Shown: positions 5,795 to 6,820 of the stretch, in pieces
Numbering within the stretch: position 1 is the first letter of the stretch
How the letters are laid out: each line of letters starts with the position of its first letter
Made by a program: the position numbers and the translations under genes
Notes under the pieces: model-generated
Database searches by the model: none
Seen by the model: the letters and a program-made list of their open reading frames with translations, nothing else
What the model was told of the DNA's origin: nothing
NCBI GenBank assembly: GCA_013911345.1
Contig: JACETJ010000072.1
Location: 1 to 6,820, forward strand
DNA from: Congregibacter sp.
GTDB taxonomy: Bacteria; Pseudomonadota; Gammaproteobacteria; Pseudomonadales; Halieaceae
Reading direction: 5' to 3'
Length of the DNA stretch: 6,820 nt

Positions 5795-6820
5795 CGGTGT
5801 CCTTCCTGTTGTGCAACGTCGTTGAGTATGTGCGCAATGCCCGCACCCAGCTCTCCCGCCTGCTCGGTTGTCATTACCAGCGGCGGCAAGACGCGGATGG
5901 TGTCGCCGCCTGCGATATTGAGCAACAGGCCTTTATTGAGACCGCGTGTAACGATCTCATCGGTTGCCACATTGGGTTGCACCCCTATCATCAGTCCCAT
6001 GCCACGCACCTCCGCCACGAGGCGGGTATCGGCCAAATAGTCGTATAACCCGCTGAGCATTGCGTCCCGAATCACAGCGGCCCTTTGCATCACGCCATCT
6101 TCAGCCAATGCGGTGAGTACTGCTTGTGCCGCAGCGCAGCATAAGGGGTTGCCGCCATACGTGGAGCCGTGATCCCCGGGCCCCAGTTGCTCTGCAGCGA
6201 CGCCTCGCGCCATGCAGACGCCGATGGGCAAGCCATTGCCTAGGCCTTTGGCGGTGAGCAATACATCGGGCGCTACCCCCAATTGCTCACACACATAGGT
6301 CGACCCGCATCGGCCGTTGCCTGTTTGCACCTCATCGAAAATCAATAGCCATTTGTGCTTGATGCACAGCGCACGGAGACCCAGCAGATAGTCCAGGCTC
6401 AGTGGCCTGATGCCCCCCTCGCCAAGGATAGGCTCCACCAACACCGCAACGATATCCTCGCGCTCAGCCGCTAGGCTTTCAACCGCGGTTAGATCGTCGG
6501 GTGCGACACGCTGGAAGCCTTCCAGTAGCGGGCCAAAACCCTGCCGTATCTTCTGGTTGCCAGTCGCCGAGAGCGCACCCAGAGTGCGGCCATGGAAGGC
6601 ACCGTCTAGCACGACGATCTGCGGCGACTCGATCCCCTTTTGATCGCCGTAACGGCGTGCGAGTTTGATAGCGGCTTCATTCGCCTCGGCACCGGAATTG
6701 CAGAAAAACATGTTTTCCATGCCGGTCACGGCGCGAAGCTGTTCCGCGACTTCTTCCTGAAGGCCAATGTGGAATAGATTAGATGTATGGATCAGCCGCT
6801 TCGTCTGTTCAGTGACTGCC
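5791..6820 (-). CDS. argD: Acetylornithine aminotransferase, 5' end cut by the window
   Basis: A class III PLP-dependent aminotransferase making N-acetylornithine from N-acetylglutamate semialdehyde and glutamate; ArgD enzymes can also serve as succinyldiaminopimelate aminotransferase in lysine synthesis. 342 residues are visible, read from 6819; about 50-60 N-terminal residues of a roughly 400-aa enzyme are missing. The visible start [18 protein letters not shown] is family-typical sequence, so the GTG at 6729 is an internal codon, not the start. In visible numbering, [14 protein letters not shown] (42-55) binds PLP phosphate, [13 protein letters not shown] (75-87) follows, D162 in [10 protein letters not shown] contacts the pyridine nitrogen, K191 in [12 protein letters not shown] is the Schiff-base lysine, and [10 protein letters not shown] (217-226) completes the cofactor site. 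The stop overlaps the argF ATG by 4 bases. The relatives astC and gabT share this fold; linkage to argF supports argD. Confidence 0.93.
   Translation of the reverse strand, partial: AVTEQTKRLIHTSNLFHIGLQEEVAEQLRAVTGMENMFFCNSGAEANEAAIKLARRYGDQKGIESPQIVVLDGAFHGRTLGALSATGNQKIRQGFGPLLEGFQRVAPDDLTAVESLAAEREDIVAVLVEPILGEGGIRPLSLDYLLGLRALCIKHKWLLIFDEVQTGNGRCGSTYVCEQLGVAPDVLLTAKGLGNGLPIGVCMARGVAAEQLGPGDHGSTYGGNPLCCAAAQAVLTALAEDGVMQRAAVIRDAMLSGLYDYLADTRLVAEVRGMGLMIGVQPNVATDEIVTRGLNKGLLLNIAGGDTIRVLPPLVMTTEQAGELGAGIAHILNDVAQQEGHR
5800..5807 (-). promoter_or_regulatory. Ribosome binding site of argF inside argD
   Basis: AGGAAGGA on the minus strand lies 5 bases before the argF ATG, within the last codons of argD. 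With the ATGA overlap it suggests reinitiation or coupled translation of the two enzymes. Confidence 0.65.

Noticed and set aside
6715..6729. GTG at 6729 or ATG near 6720 as the argD start
   Set aside because: The same frame continues upstream to the window edge with family-typical residues ([10 protein letters not shown]), so these codons are internal and the true start is outside the window.

Overview
The window looks like chromosomal core metabolism of a gammaproteobacterium. The ribonucleotide reductase closely resembles the Pseudomonas-type class Ia enzyme: a long large subunit with two N-terminal ATP-cones and a CEAC tail, and a small subunit with an Ala/Pro/Glu-rich N-terminal extension. 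A relative of the Pseudomonas/Cellvibrio/marine OMG-type lineages is likely, but that placement rests on remembered family features, not on a search. All five genes lie on the minus strand, so the biological reading order runs from 6820 down to 1. I see no mobile element, CRISPR array, tRNA or rRNA.

Region by region, in transcription order: (1) 6820-5791 is the 3' part of argD (acetylornithine aminotransferase), whose 5' end is cut by the window edge. It overlaps by 4 bases (2) argF (5794-4886, ornithine carbamoyltransferase). Together they form an arginine biosynthesis operon whose promoter is outside the window. (3) 4885-4532 is a 354-base intergenic region that ends the arg operon and carries the control region of the nrd operon. 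It holds two NrdR-box-like palindromes whose centres are exactly 32 bp apart, a plausible promoter between and over them, an inverted repeat, and a group of degenerate DnaA-box-like 9-mers. (4) nrdA (4531-1646) and nrdB (about 1613-366) encode the alpha and beta subunits of class Ia aerobic ribonucleoside-diphosphate reductase, ending at a very clear intrinsic terminator (322-348). (5) 214-1 is the first 71 codons of a separate gene, probably an alpha/beta hydrolase of the hormone-sensitive-lipase-like esterase group. It is too short for the window to show the catalytic residues.

NrdA and NrdB together reduce ribonucleoside diphosphates to deoxyribonucleotides: NrdB makes the tyrosyl radical at a di-iron centre and NrdA holds the active site and allosteric sites. 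ArgD and ArgF supply two successive parts of the ornithine-to-citrulline branch of arginine synthesis. The two operons are neighbours but have no evident functional link.

I did not find a convincing undescribed system. The parts most worth a second look are the nrdAB control region (paired NrdR boxes, adjacent inverted repeat, DnaA-like cluster), the apparently degenerate second ATP-cone in NrdA, and the low-complexity N-terminus of NrdB.
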